A DNA stretch of 32,754 nucleotides from an uncultured Rickettsiales bacterium. GTDB taxonomy: Bacteria > Pseudomonadota > Alphaproteobacteria > UBA8366. This document shows, piece by piece, positions 1-8,955 of this stretch. Each line of letters starts with the position of its first letter. The stretch's first letter is position 1. Location of the stretch: NCBI GenBank assembly GCA_913046825.1, contig CAJWTF010000025.1, positions 1 through 32,754 on the forward strand. The letters are read 5' to 3'. The translations under genes were made by a program, and so were the position numbers. The notes under the pieces were generated by a model. That model was not told the origin of the DNA. It saw nothing but the letters and a program-made list of their open reading frames with translations, and did not search any database.

Positions 1-1097
1 ATGCCGCACAGGCACTCGATATGCTGCGAAAAGCGGAGAAGCCGCTCGTCATCGCTGGGGGACGCCTGCATGGCGCAGAAGCCCTTGCGGATTTCAATGC
101 CTTTGCCGAGGAGTTCCAACTTCCGGTCGCGACCTCGCAACGACGCTTTCATGTCTTCGACAGCCGCCATCCAAATGCCGCCGGCCGACTCTTCAATCGG
201 GCACCAAAGGAACTTCTTGACGCCATGCATGAGACCGACTTATTGCTGGTATTGGGTGAGCGAATCGGCCCCTCGATGAGCCAGGGATTCACTTTCCCAA
301 GGGCACCGAAACCGGATCAAGCGATGATCCATGTCTGGCCAAGCACTGAAGAAGTCGGGCGAAATTTCCAGCCGGAATTAGGCATAGGCTGCGACCCACA
401 CGAATTTATCAAGGCAATGCGAGCCGAAGGTGGGGGTGACTTGCCGAGCGGTCGCGCCACCTGGGTGCAGCGGCTGAACAGGATCCACAAGGAAGTCATG
501 AACTGGACGCCGGTCTCCTCCAACGATGGCGTCGTCTTCGGGCATGTAGTGACCGCTATCGAAAAATACATGGCGAAGGACGCCGTGGTCACCTGCGACG
601 CGGGCAATTTCTCCAGCTGGCCGTCGCGTTTCCTAAACATGGGGCAAGAGAACATGTTCATCGGCGCTACTGTCGGCGCCATGGGCCCGGGCGTGCCGTC
701 CGGGGTCGCCGCTGGGCTCTCTACCCCTGGCCGTCAGATCATTGTCTTTGTTGGCGACGGCGGGGCGCTAATGACTGGAAACGAATTGGCGACCGCTATC
801 CAATATGGCGTGCCGATCAAGATATTCGTCTCCAACAACAACGCCTACGGCACGATCCGGATGCATCAGGCCCGCAGCTTTCCCGGCCGCAAAACGGCGA
901 CTGATCTAGTAAATCCGGATTTCGCCGCCTGGGGCGAAGCCTTTGGAGCGAAGGGCTTCAAGATCGAAACCGAAGCCGAAGCGGAAGAGATCGTCGCCGC
1001 CGCCATGGCTTATGAGGGACCTTGCGTGATAGAGACGCGAGTAAGCCTCAACCATATCTCTCCCTCCGCACGCATCGACGAGATCGAAGCGCGATAG
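1..1097 (+). CDS. Thiamine-diphosphate-dependent enzyme, acetolactate-synthase-like (5' truncated by window)
   Basis: This is the C-terminal two thirds of a ThDP enzyme of the acetolactate synthase / benzoylformate decarboxylase superfamily. The reading frame is already open at base 3, before the first ATG at 21, and the residues there match the start of the central domain, so the gene begins outside the window. The cofactor-binding signature is visible as VGDGGALMTGNE, followed after about 15 residues by the NNN of VSNNNAYG, which ligates the metal-diphosphate. The protein ends about 70 residues after that motif, as is usual. The family cleaves or carboligates 2-oxo acids, but the substrate cannot be told without the N-terminal domain. 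The next gene starts 19 bases downstream on the same strand, suggesting co-transcription with the glycosyltransferase and transporter. Confidence 0.85.
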   Translation, partial: AAQALDMLRKAEKPLVIAGGRLHGAEALADFNAFAEEFQLPVATSQRRFHVFDSRHPNAAGRLFNRAPKELLDAMHETDLLLVLGERIGPSMSQGFTFPRAPKPDQAMIHVWPSTEEVGRNFQPELGIGCDPHEFIKAMRAEGGGDLPSGRATWVQRLNRIHKEVMNWTPVSSNDGVVFGHVVTAIEKYMAKDAVVTCDAGNFSSWPSRFLNMGQENMFIGATVGAMGPGVPSGVAAGLSTPGRQIIVFVGDGGALMTGNELATAIQYGVPIKIFVSNNNAYGTIRMHQARSFPGRKTATDLVNPDFAAWGEAFGAKGFKIETEAEAEEIVAAAMAYEGPCVIETRVSLNHISPSARIDEIEAR

Positions 1098-1116
1098 GGC
1101 AAAAGAGCGCCCACCT

Positions 1117-2475
1117 ATGGCGAATGCTGAAGATCTCGAGACATTAGAGAAAGCCGCTAACCTAAAAGCCGCAGGCTTTCGCCGCGACGCCGTCGATCTC
1201 TGCCAAAGCCTAGTGAGGGATAACCCTGAATTCTTCGAGGCTCATGCGGTCAAGATGGAGGCGCTGCAATACGCTGAAGACGGCACTGTCGCTGAGATAT
1301 TCAAATCCCTAAATTTTTGGACGGCTTTAAACCCACCGCACGACACTGAACTTGCCGAACCTGTAATTTCTGCACCGCCACGGGACAAACTGAGAGTTGG
1401 TTACATGGCGCTAGATTTCCGCGCAAACCCGGCGACGCTCGGCACCCTTCCCGCCCTGCATTTTCACAACCGGGAGCAGTTTCACATTTTAGGTTATGCC
1501 GATCTATCGCGGCCGGACGGCGCCACCGAGCAATTTCTGCAGCGCTGCGATTCCCACCGTAATTTCTCCGGTGTATCTTTCACTGATGCCGCGCGAATGA
1601 TCCGGGAAGATGAGATCGACATTCTCGTTATTCTCGCTGCCCACACCGCACGATGGCTTCCCGCTATTGCCCAGCATCGACCAGCACCGGTGCAAATCTC
1701 TTGGCACAACAACTGTTCCGTAGGCATTCCAGAAGTCGACTATTTTATCGGTGACCCCATCAGCACCCCGAGCGACGGGCCTGAACCGTTCTTAGAACGC
1801 GTCATCCGTAAGCCGTGCTGGACGATACAGGCTTTCCCCTACGAGATACCGGACATTGACACCCTACCAGTGCAGGCGGATGACTACGTCACGTTCGGCT
1901 CGTTCAACAACCCGATCAAAATCACCACACGCGTGAATTCCCTGTGGAGCCGTGTGTTGCAACAGGTGCCTAATTCGCGGCTGCTGCTCAAATTATACGA
2001 TATCTATACGAACACCGTGCTCACCGAACGCATAGCCAAAGGCTTTACCGACCACGGGATCGCAGCAGACCGCATCCAATTTCTCGATAGCACCGAAAAC
2101 CGGGGCCAGCATTTAGCGCAATACAAACGGATTGACATCGCCATCGATCGGTTTCCCTTTAGCGGAGCGACCACCACTTTCGAGGCACTGCTCATGGGCG
2201 TACCGGTGATCTCGCTCCTCGGTGATCGCTTCGTCGCACGCATCTCGAGCAGCCTCTTACACAGCGTCGGGCTGCAAGCATTCTCCGTGACCTCAGAAGA
2301 AGCCTATATTTCGCGCGCCACGGAACTCGCCGGTAATGTCGACTTTCTCGCCCGCATTCGGGGGGCGCTTTGGCCCATGCTCCAGGCCTCTCGCCGCTTC
2401 GCGCGGAACCTCGAGCGAGTTTACCGGGCCGCTTGGAGGATGCGGCAAACCAAGATGGCGCAGCTGTCTCAATGA
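1117..2475 (+). CDS. SPINDLY/OGT-like glycosyltransferase (GT41-type), short form
   Basis: A 452-residue protein with the C-terminal catalytic region of the O-linked N-acetylglucosamine transferase (SPINDLY) family. Residues 1-75 look like one degenerate TPR-type helical pair, far shorter than the TPR superhelix usual in these enzymes. Family landmarks are LRVGYMALDFR, the FGSFNNPIKIT block, and the UDP-sugar-binding stretch FSGATTTFEALLMGVPVISL. The segment after DFR reads ANPAT where the family usually has a His-Pro pair (as in human OGT GNHPTSH), and the usual GYPGT motif is replaced by HNNCSVG. Donor use or catalysis may therefore be altered. No clear Shine-Dalgarno precedes the ATG. The stop overlaps the ATG of the transporter (ATGA). 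Family assignment is firm; acceptor and role are unknown. Confidence 0.8.
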   Translation: MANAEDLETLEKAANLKAAGFRRDAVDLCQSLVRDNPEFFEAHAVKMEALQYAEDGTVAEIFKSLNFWTALNPPHDTELAEPVISAPPRDKLRVGYMALDFRANPATLGTLPALHFHNREQFHILGYADLSRPDGATEQFLQRCDSHRNFSGVSFTDAARMIREDEIDILVILAAHTARWLPAIAQHRPAPVQISWHNNCSVGIPEVDYFIGDPISTPSDGPEPFLERVIRKPCWTIQAFPYEIPDIDTLPVQADDYVTFGSFNNPIKITTRVNSLWSRVLQQVPNSRLLLKLYDIYTNTVLTERIAKGFTDHGIAADRIQFLDSTENRGQHLAQYKRIDIAIDRFPFSGATTTFEALLMGVPVISLLGDRFVARISSSLLHSVGLQAFSVTSEEAYISRATELAGNVDFLARIRGALWPMLQASRRFARNLERVYRAAWRMRQTKMAQLSQ

Positions 2476-3683
2476 GCATAATCGATAAGTTCGAGGCCCT
2501 CGCTCCGTTCCGGGTTCGCAGTTTCCGGTTTCAATGGCCTGCCGATCTTCTGACCTCTTGGGCGTTCGAGATGGAGATGCTCGTGCTCGGTTGGTATGTC
2601 TTGGTGACGACGGATTCGGTCATTCTGTTGACGGCATTCGGCGCGCTCGGATTCATCGGGACATTGGTCGCACCCGTCTTCGGCATGCTGGGCGACCGGC
2701 TCGGGCGGCGGACGATGCTCTGCTTCATGCGGGCTTATTACGCATGCCTCGCGGTCGTCACCATGATCCTCGGCATGACCGACCAACTGACCCCGTATTT
2801 CATCTTGGCGATCTCGCTTCTGGCTGGATTGGTGCGACAGTCAGACCTTGTTATGCGCAATTCCTTGATTGGCGACACCATGCCTCCAGAGCATTTGGTC
2901 CGAGGCATCGGGTTGGCACGAACGACACAAGATACCGCCCGCATCTTCGGCGCGTTGGCGGGCGCCGGATTGTTCGCGGCCTTCGGGATCGGCAACACGT
3001 ATATCGTGGTTGCTGGTTTCTACGTTATGAGTTTTTTGCTTTCACTGGGCCTCGCGCAGTCGTCACAGCCGGAGGAAAAAACTTCGCGGTGGCGCGAACT
3101 GAAGGAAGGCTTCGTCTATATTTGGAATACACCGCGCCTGATGGCGCTGATGTGGTTGGCGTTCCTGATCAATTTCTCGGCCTTTCCCTTCACCATTTCG
3201 CTGTTACCATTTTCGGCCAAGGAAATCTACCACGCCGGTGAGGGCGGATTGGGAACGCTCATCGCGGCATATGCGTCGGGGGCGTTTGTCGGCTCTATCC
3301 TGATGGCAACAACCGGTGGCTCGCGAAAACCGGCCACTTTCATGTTCGCCTTCGCTTTGAGCTGGTACGTATTGTTGGCCGTATTTGCCGCCATAACTAA
3401 AATAGAGCTCGGGCTCGCGGTGCTATTGTGTATCGGCATCGTGCAAAGTTTCACGATGCTATCGATGTCGAGCCTGATCCTCGGCACCGCCGCCGCGGAG
3501 CTAAGAGCGCGTGTGATGGGCGTGCGAATGCTGGCCGTCTACGGATTGGGGATCGGTTTGCCGATCGCGGGCGTCCTGATCGATGCGATCGGGTATGTCG
3601 GAACCGTCTGGATTTTCGCCGCGATCGATATTGTCGCCGCCGGCGCAATCGCTTTTAAATGGCGGCGGGCACTTTGGCCCTGA
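2472..3683 (+). CDS. MFS transporter (probable exporter, MFS_3/EntS-like)
   Basis: A 403-residue membrane protein with about 12 hydrophobic segments. The major facilitator motif A is visible at residues 71-80 as GMLGDRLGRR, in the loop after the second helix. The open frame extends to 2370, but the start at 2472 is preferred because it overlaps the preceding stop codon as ATGA, a classic translational coupling, and because the upstream extension has no hydrophobic or conserved character. The sequence resembles the enterobactin-exporter-like MFS_3 group. It probably moves a small molecule across the inner membrane. Coupling to the glycosyltransferase hints that both act on the same compound, but this is only context. 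Confidence 0.85.
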   Translation: MSIIDKFEALAPFRVRSFRFQWPADLLTSWAFEMEMLVLGWYVLVTTDSVILLTAFGALGFIGTLVAPVFGMLGDRLGRRTMLCFMRAYYACLAVVTMILGMTDQLTPYFILAISLLAGLVRQSDLVMRNSLIGDTMPPEHLVRGIGLARTTQDTARIFGALAGAGLFAAFGIGNTYIVVAGFYVMSFLLSLGLAQSSQPEEKTSRWRELKEGFVYIWNTPRLMALMWLAFLINFSAFPFTISLLPFSAKEIYHAGEGGLGTLIAAYASGAFVGSILMATTGGSRKPATFMFAFALSWYVLLAVFAAITKIELGLAVLLCIGIVQSFTMLSMSSLILGTAAAELRARVMGVRMLAVYGLGIGLPIAGVLIDAIGYVGTVWIFAAIDIVAAGAIAFKWRRALWP

Positions 3684-3727
3684 GCAGAGATTTGCTAGAA
3701 TAACCCGATCAAAGGGGAGAAGCCGGA

Positions 3728-4141
3728 ATGAGCGCTGAATTCAAAACATTAAAAGTGAAGAAGCTGGCCGATGCCGAAGAGGTCGATTTCGGCCCGTTCT
3801 CATCTTATCACCCATTGGTGGCCGACGGCGACACGCCGGTGCGGACGGGTATACAGGTTGCCAAACCAGGGTATGAGGCGCAATTGCATCGCCACCCCTA
3901 TGTCGAAGTGCTCTTCATTTTAGAGGGCGAAGCGGACGCTTGGCAGGAAGGTGAAGAGGACACACCCGTCCGGCTTGGCCCAGGAGACAGCATCGCCATT
4001 CCAGCGGGTATGTGGCACAGCTTTCGGACCGCCGGAGAAAGCACTCTGAAATTGCTCGGCATCCATTCGAACCCCGAGCGCGTGGTAAACTACCGTGACC
4101 TGCAATCCAAAGAGCACGGATACCCCGTCTTAGACGAATAG
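3728..4141 (+). CDS. Cupin domain protein
   Basis: A 137-residue single-domain cupin. Cupin motif 1 has H54-x-H56-x3-E60, and motif 2 ends with H97 in PAGMWHSF, so all four usual metal ligands are present. A good ribosome-binding site (GGGGAG) lies about 10 bases before the ATG. The gene sits 44 bases after the transporter and converges on the TauD-type gene with only 11 bases between the stops, so no separate terminator fits there. Small cupins of this kind are metal-dependent dioxygenases, isomerases or ligand sensors; which one this is cannot be read from the sequence. Confidence 0.8.
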   Translation: MSAEFKTLKVKKLADAEEVDFGPFSSYHPLVADGDTPVRTGIQVAKPGYEAQLHRHPYVEVLFILEGEADAWQEGEEDTPVRLGPGDSIAIPAGMWHSFRTAGESTLKLLGIHSNPERVVNYRDLQSKEHGYPVLDE

Positions 4142-4152
4142 CTATTTTGTCG

Positions 4153-4992
4153 TTATGCCGCTCGGGGTCGGTCCATCGCTTCGATTACGACCCGCCATAG
4201 CTTGCGTTCATGCGGGAAATAGTCTGCAACTGGATAGTGCAGGCAGTGCACGTTTTCCCACACAACAACAGTATTCTCCCGCCAGACAACGCGCAGATGG
4301 AATTCGGGCCGTTGCACGTGGAGATACAGCTTACGTAACAGAGCATCTCCCTCCTCCGTCGGCATCTCGGCAATGCTGCGGCAATAGATCGGTACATTCA
4401 CGAATAGAAATTTGCGGCCATTCGCCGGATTGAGCCCGACCAAGGGGTGTAAGACCGGTGGCGCCTTAGCCATGGCCGCAGCCTCTTCCGCCGTATGACG
4501 CCGTTTTGTGTTCTGTGTCGTCGTCACCCGGTGGAAACAATTCAATCCCTCAATCCGCTCCTTCATCCGCTCCGACAAGCCGTCGTAGGCGGCTTCCAAA
4601 CTGGTGAACAGCGTATCGCCGCCGGTTCGGGGCAGGAGCTTGGCGTAGAGACTGAGGACCGGGGTCGGCAAGTCACGGAACGAATGGTCCATATGCCAAA
4701 AATTGATCCGCTGATGTTCGTCCGCGCGAATATGGATCGCACCGACTTCGGCCGGATGCCCGTCGTCGACGGCCATGTCTTCCTTCACTGGCGTCCCAAA
4801 AATTCGCATGAACTCGGCATATTGATGAGGACTGAGGTATTGGTCCCGAAAGATAATGACCTTTCGGTGGATCAAAGCCTGCCGGATATCCGCTTGCGCC
4901 TCCGGGCTGGGTTGACGCAAATCCACATCCAAAATCTCCGCGCCCACATTTACTGTCAGCGGTTTTGCATCGATATGGCGATAGGTTTCCAT
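4153..4992 (-). CDS. TauD/TfdA-family 2-oxoglutarate/Fe(II) dioxygenase
   Basis: A 279-residue non-haem iron dioxygenase. The facial triad is visible: H100 and D102 in FWHMDHSF and the distal H252 in the segment WENVHCLHYP. R267 in LWRVVI is the expected 2-oxoglutarate-binding arginine. The length fits the family (about 280-300). These enzymes hydroxylate sulfonates, aryloxyalkanoates, carnitine precursors and other organic acids while decarboxylating 2-oxoglutarate to succinate. It is the last gene of the minus-strand catabolic series and starts 6 bases after the M20 hydrolase stop, so it is almost certainly co-transcribed. The substrate is unknown; a taurine dioxygenase label would overstate the evidence. 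Confidence 0.87.
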   Translation of the reverse strand: METYRHIDAKPLTVNVGAEILDVDLRQPSPEAQADIRQALIHRKVIIFRDQYLSPHQYAEFMRIFGTPVKEDMAVDDGHPAEVGAIHIRADEHQRINFWHMDHSFRDLPTPVLSLYAKLLPRTGGDTLFTSLEAAYDGLSERMKERIEGLNCFHRVTTTQNTKRRHTAEEAAAMAKAPPVLHPLVGLNPANGRKFLFVNVPIYCRSIAEMPTEEGDALLRKLYLHVQRPEFHLRVVWRENTVVVWENVHCLHYPVADYFPHERKLWRVVIEAMDRPRAA

Positions 4993-4998
4993 GAAAAT

Positions 4999-6141
4999 TT
5001 ACCTATTCCGTTTGGCGAGCTCTTCGAGGAGACCGGCGAAAAGCCGCGCCCTTGGCACCAAGGACGACACCAGTAAGTGCTCCTGCTTGGTGTGCACCCC
5101 GTCGCCACACACACCAAGCCCATCCAGGGTCGGTATGCCGAGCGCACCGCAGAAGTTACCGTCACTGCCACCGCCAAATTGGCCATGGCCGAGATCGAGC
5201 CCGACATCGCGCGCGACCCGGTGCGCGACCTCGTACAGCTCTTCCGATGCCTCATGCATGTTGAAGAGTGGCCGCACCGGTCCTGGCTCCACTTCCAGCC
5301 GAACTTCCCGATCGGGAGATACGAGGCCGCCCATAAGCCGTTGTACCTCAGCGAAATCCTCCGGCGTCGGTGCCACGCATAATACTTCCGCATGGCATTC
5401 GGTCGGAATGACATTCACGAAATTGCCGCCCTCGATCACGCCCACGCGGAACGTCCGCTCCCGCTCCAAATCGCTGAAACCTTCGACCTCCGTGATGAGC
5501 CGCGCCATGACGCTGATCGCACTCTTGCCGACACCCTTGGCGACACCCGCATGGGCAGGCCGCCCGTATGTATGCAGCTTGTAGCGCAAGAAAGCGTGGC
5601 GGCCGGTAACGAATTTGCCCGGTTTTCCCGGCTCCGGCACCAGGACATAGCGGCTCGCCTTCGCCTCCGCTTCGATTAACGCGCGGGTCGACGGACTGCC
5701 AACCTCCTCGTCTGGAATGAACAGAAACGTGACCGGCAGACCGAGGCTACCGCGAGACGCGATCAGCTTTTCGACGGCGTGAACGGCGACATACATACCG
5801 CCCTTCATATCGAGGACACCAGGACCGTAGAGGCGGTCCCCATCGCGCGTCACCGCCAGGGTTTCCGCCAACGTGCCAACCAGGTGCACCGTGTCCAAGT
5901 GCCCCAGCACCAGGATACCCGGCCCCTCGCCCCATTTGAAACGAGCACGTACCACATCGCCGAATCCATCGCTGCCTGGCATCCGATCGACCGCGGCTCC
6001 CAATCCCGCCATCGTGCGCGCCGCGACATCCATCATTCGGTTGACGGCAGCAGCATCGAAGCTCGGGCTTTCGATCGACGCCCACGCTGCGATCCCGGCG
6101 GCGAGTTCTTCCGCATCAAAGACGTTCTCGTAAATCGTCAC
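4999..6141 (-). CDS. M20-family metallopeptidase, glutamate carboxypeptidase-like
   Basis: A 380-residue M20 zinc amidohydrolase. The di-zinc ligands and catalytic acids are recognisable: H81 and D83 in GHLDTVH, D111 in DMKGG, the E145-E146 pair in PDEEVGS, E170 in VPEPG and H350 near the end in GVHTKQEH. The overall pattern fits the carboxypeptidase G2 / glutamate carboxypeptidase branch, which removes C-terminal acidic residues or hydrolyses N-acyl amino acids. The start is a GTG, 12 bases after the upstream cupin stop, and no signal peptide is seen, so it is probably cytoplasmic. In this operon it may release the aromatic or acyl moiety from an amino-acid conjugate, which is inference from context. 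Confidence 0.87.
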   Translation of the reverse strand: MTIYENVFDAEELAAGIAAWASIESPSFDAAAVNRMMDVAARTMAGLGAAVDRMPGSDGFGDVVRARFKWGEGPGILVLGHLDTVHLVGTLAETLAVTRDGDRLYGPGVLDMKGGMYVAVHAVEKLIASRGSLGLPVTFLFIPDEEVGSPSTRALIEAEAKASRYVLVPEPGKPGKFVTGRHAFLRYKLHTYGRPAHAGVAKGVGKSAISVMARLITEVEGFSDLERERTFRVGVIEGGNFVNVIPTECHAEVLCVAPTPEDFAEVQRLMGGLVSPDREVRLEVEPGPVRPLFNMHEASEELYEVAHRVARDVGLDLGHGQFGGGSDGNFCGALGIPTLDGLGVCGDGVHTKQEHLLVSSLVPRARLFAGLLEELAKRNR

Positions 6142-6153
6142 GGTGCAGACCTA

Positions 6154-6534
6154 TTAAAGCGGCGGCTCAGCGTCCTCAATATGTTCGGTTGGCTGCGGTG
6201 TGGTGTTCATCAAGGTGACCCCGTCTGGCGCATTGAACTGATGCCAAGTATTCTGAGGCACGATCGCGATCATGCCCGCCGTCAAATAGAGATTCTCAAT
6301 CTTGTCCTCGCTCTTTAAGGTCAGCATCACCGACCCTTTGAGGATTTGCACAATCTCGTCACCGCTCGGATGGCGCTCCCACTGGCTGGTCCCCGAGAAA
6401 CCACCGGTAAAAATACCGCCGTCACGATAATCCGCAACCCGTGCGAAGGTCCCCTTGGTGTCAGTGTGGATGGTCCGCCCTTCCAGAAAGGTGACGGTGT
6501 CGAGCACTTCTTCCAAATCGTATGCCTGCGCCAT
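6154..6534 (-). CDS. Cupin domain protein
   Basis: A 126-residue cupin whose start is placed at the ATG at 6534, although the frame stays open to 6567. A near-perfect AGGAGG lies just upstream of 6534, and nothing comparable precedes the longer start. Metal-ligand candidates are H55 and E60 in WERHPSGDE and H98 in PQNTWHQF. It is the second cupin of the region, but its motifs differ enough from the plus-strand one that the two are not simple duplicates. It lies between the racemase-like gene and the M20 hydrolase in the same transcription direction, with a 62-base gap upstream that contains a half REP-like repeat. Confidence 0.82.
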   Translation of the reverse strand: MAQAYDLEEVLDTVTFLEGRTIHTDTKGTFARVADYRDGGIFTGGFSGTSQWERHPSGDEIVQILKGSVMLTLKSEDKIENLYLTAGMIAIVPQNTWHQFNAPDGVTLMNTTPQPTEHIEDAEPPL

Positions 6535-6580
6535 AATGTTCCTCCTATCGGTGGGAGATCGTATCACAAAACCCGAAGAG

Positions 6581-6600
6581 CCCCCACCCTAACCCTCTAC
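6581..6600. repeat. REP-like half-repeat
   Basis: CCCCCACCCTAACCCTCTAC, placed between the cupin and racemase-like genes. It is the left arm of the double repeats at 18287 and 30165. Confidence 0.6.
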
Positions 6601-7742
6601 CGCTGCTTCGCCGCGCCAGAGCTCATCAGCGCCGCAATATCGGACGCCCCAAAGCCCCATTCGGCCAAAGCTTCTTCCGTGTGCTCGCCCGCATAAGCGC
6701 AGCCCATCGGGGTTTTGCTTTCGGTGCGCGAGAACTTCGGTGCGGGGCCGGGCTGCATAAATCCGTCGACCTCGATGAAAGTATCTCGCGCCACGTTGTG
6801 ATGGTGCTTGATGGCCTCGCTCGGGCGCAGGACCGGTGCGTAGCAGATTTCCCGCTGCTCCATGATGTCGGTCCATTCTTCCCGCGTCTTGGTTTTGAAA
6901 ATCTCCGCGAGCTTTTCCATCATTTCCGGCCACGCATCCCGGTCGGCCTGCGGCGGCAAGTTAGCCTGGTCCAACCCCACGGCTTTCAGCATTTCCGCAT
7001 AGAATTGCGGCTCGTTGGAGCCGATGCAGATATGCTCACCATCACTTGTTTCGTAAACGTTATAATGATGGCAACCACCGTCGAGGCGATTTTCCTCGCG
7101 TTCCTCGACATAACGCCCGTCAGCCAGCATGCCGTAGACCGACGACATGAGCGACGTCGCGCCTTCGACCATCGAGCAATCGACCACTTGGCCCTCGCCG
7201 GATTTCTGCGCTTCGATATAGGCAGCGAGCGCACCCATCGCCATATAGAGCGCACCACCACCGAAGTCACCGACGAGATTGAGTGGCGGAACGGGCCCCT
7301 TTTCTTTTGTTCCGATAGCGTAAAGCGCCCCGGTAAGTGCGATATAATTGATATCGTGGCCTGGTGTTTTGGCAATTGGGCCGTCCTGCCCCCAGCCCGT
7401 CATACGCCCAAAGACGACCTTCTTGTTTCGGGCGAACACAACGTCGGGTCCAAGTCCGAGACGCTCCATCACGCCCGGCCGAAAGCCTTCGATGATGATA
7501 TCTGCCTTGTCACAGAGCTTAAGCGCCGCCTCGACGCCGTCCGGATTCTTGAGATCGAGCGCCAGGTTTTTACGCCCGCGGAGCAGGTTATTGTATTTCG
7601 GCTCATACATGTCATTGCCGACATTCATGGCGCGATCGACCCGAATGACCTCGGCCCCCATATCGGCCAGCAACATGCAGCAAAACGGCCCCGGCCCAAT
7701 GCCCGCGAATTCAACAACCTTCACACCCGACAACGCACCCAT
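6597..7742 (-). CDS. Class III CoA-transferase-fold protein, alpha-methylacyl-CoA racemase-like
   Basis: A 381-residue CaiB/BaiF-family protein. Its active-site pattern is that of alpha-methylacyl-CoA racemase rather than formyl-CoA transferase: H129 in GHDINYIALTG, D159 in NLVGDFGGG and E243 in SNEPQFY correspond to the His/Asp/Glu set of the mycobacterial racemase. The family epimerises 2-methyl (or 2-aryl) acyl-CoA thioesters. AAGGAG about 8 bases before the ATG supports the start. It sits directly downstream of the dehydrogenase gene (55-base gap), within the Mo-hydroxylase cluster, implying that a CoA thioester with an alpha-branched centre is an intermediate. A CoA-transferase activity cannot be excluded. 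Confidence 0.85.
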   Translation of the reverse strand: MGALSGVKVVEFAGIGPGPFCCMLLADMGAEVIRVDRAMNVGNDMYEPKYNNLLRGRKNLALDLKNPDGVEAALKLCDKADIIIEGFRPGVMERLGLGPDVVFARNKKVVFGRMTGWGQDGPIAKTPGHDINYIALTGALYAIGTKEKGPVPPLNLVGDFGGGALYMAMGALAAYIEAQKSGEGQVVDCSMVEGATSLMSSVYGMLADGRYVEEREENRLDGGCHHYNVYETSDGEHICIGSNEPQFYAEMLKAVGLDQANLPPQADRDAWPEMMEKLAEIFKTKTREEWTDIMEQREICYAPVLRPSEAIKHHHNVARDTFIEVDGFMQPGPAPKFSRTESKTPMGCAYAGEHTEEALAEWGFGASDIAALMSSGAAKQR

Positions 7743-7797
7743 GGCGATACTCCTTCATTTCATTTGAATACGGAGATAACGCGCGAAATTGGGACGT

Positions 7798-8883
7798 CTA
7801 GCTAAGACGCTCCGCGACGGCCACGCAGAACTCGGTCGTACTCGCGGTACCGCCTTGGTCCGGGGTCAGCCGGTCTTCATCGCGGTAGACCGCATCGATG
7901 GCATTTTCCAAACGATCCGCCGTCTCGCCATAGCCGAGATGGCGCAGCATCATGCTTGCCGTCCGCATTGTCGCAGTGGGGTTGATGATGTTCTGCCCCA
8001 AGAGATCGGGTGCCGTGCCGTGGATCGGCTCGAAATAGGCATAGTCGTCGCCATAGCATCCGCTCGGGCAGAGACCGAGCCCACCAATTAAGCCGCCGGC
8101 GGCGTCCGAAAAGATATCGCCGTAAAGACTGGGGAGGACCACCACATCCATCTCTTGTGGCTCGACAATGATGCGGCGGGCGAAATCATCAATCAGCCAG
8201 TTCTCATACTCGATCTCCGGATACTCCTCGGCGACCCGGGTACAAACCTCAAGAAAAAGCCCGTCCGGCTGCGGGATCAGATTGTGTTTGGTGCCGCAGG
8301 TGAGCTTGCCCCGTTTACCGGCCGCCTTGCGTTTGCGAGCAAGCTGAAACCCGTAGCGGCAGATCCGCTCCGCTCCGCCCTCGGTGATCACCTTGATCGC
8401 GTATTTCCCACCGCCAAACTCTTCCGCGATCTCATTGAGCGTAGATTTAGCCCTGCCACTCGACAGATTTAGCGGGAAAAGTTCCTCGAGGTCACCACCG
8501 ATGCCAAGTGCCAAATCCTCCAGGTTCTCGCGCAGGATCACCATGTCGATGCCCTCGGGCTCGGCAAGCGGGCTCTTGCAGCCCGGAATCCAACGCGCCG
8601 GTCGAACGTTCGCGAAGGTCCCCTTACCCCAACGGAGATAGCGCACGATTTCGGTCGCTGCATTACTGCCCGCGCCGAACAGCGTCGCGTCGGCGTTGTC
8701 GATGGCGACGCGCGTCTCGTCCGGGAAACCCGTCCCATGGGATTTCACGGCATCGTCACCACTGGGCGGAAACTCAAAATCAATCTCCAGGCCCAGCTTC
8801 TTCAGCAGTTTAACAGTCGGATAAACCGCTTCCGGCGCGGCATCGTCGCCCGGTATGACAACGACATTCTTGCGATTAGACAT
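7798..8883 (-). CDS. Isocitrate/isopropylmalate dehydrogenase-family beta-decarboxylating dehydrogenase
   Basis: A 361-residue member of the isocitrate / 3-isopropylmalate / tartrate dehydrogenase superfamily, which oxidises and decarboxylates 2-hydroxy acids bearing a 3-carboxylate. Seen are the N-terminal VIPGDDAAPE strand, the metal-binding aspartates in SLYGDIFSDAAGG, and the cofactor loop EPIHGTAPDLLGQNIINP. A strong ribosome-binding site (GGGGAAGG) precedes the ATG. The 106-base gap to the Mo-hydroxylase small subunit contains a REP-like half-repeat but no obvious strong terminator, so read-through is likely. It is too diverged to call as housekeeping Icd or LeuB, and the setting suggests a dedicated catabolic substrate. 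Confidence 0.85.
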   Translation of the reverse strand: MSNRKNVVVIPGDDAAPEAVYPTVKLLKKLGLEIDFEFPPSGDDAVKSHGTGFPDETRVAIDNADATLFGAGSNAATEIVRYLRWGKGTFANVRPARWIPGCKSPLAEPEGIDMVILRENLEDLALGIGGDLEELFPLNLSSGRAKSTLNEIAEEFGGGKYAIKVITEGGAERICRYGFQLARKRKAAGKRGKLTCGTKHNLIPQPDGLFLEVCTRVAEEYPEIEYENWLIDDFARRIIVEPQEMDVVVLPSLYGDIFSDAAGGLIGGLGLCPSGCYGDDYAYFEPIHGTAPDLLGQNIINPTATMRTASMMLRHLGYGETADRLENAIDAVYRDEDRLTPDQGGTASTTEFCVAVAERLS

Positions 8884-8955
8884 ACAACCTTCCCCTTCGA
8901 CAACATTCTCTTAAGCATTATCAAAAGAGGTATAGTGGTGCGAAGAAGCGACGAG

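Noticed and set aside
2370..2471. N-terminal extension of the MFS protein
   Set aside because: It overlaps the glycosyltransferase in another frame and lacks conservation; the ATGA overlap at 2472 is a better start.
6681..7805. 374-codon plus-strand open frame
   Set aside because: It lies antisense to the racemase-like gene; its translation has no domain pattern and the minus-strand protein is clearly conserved.
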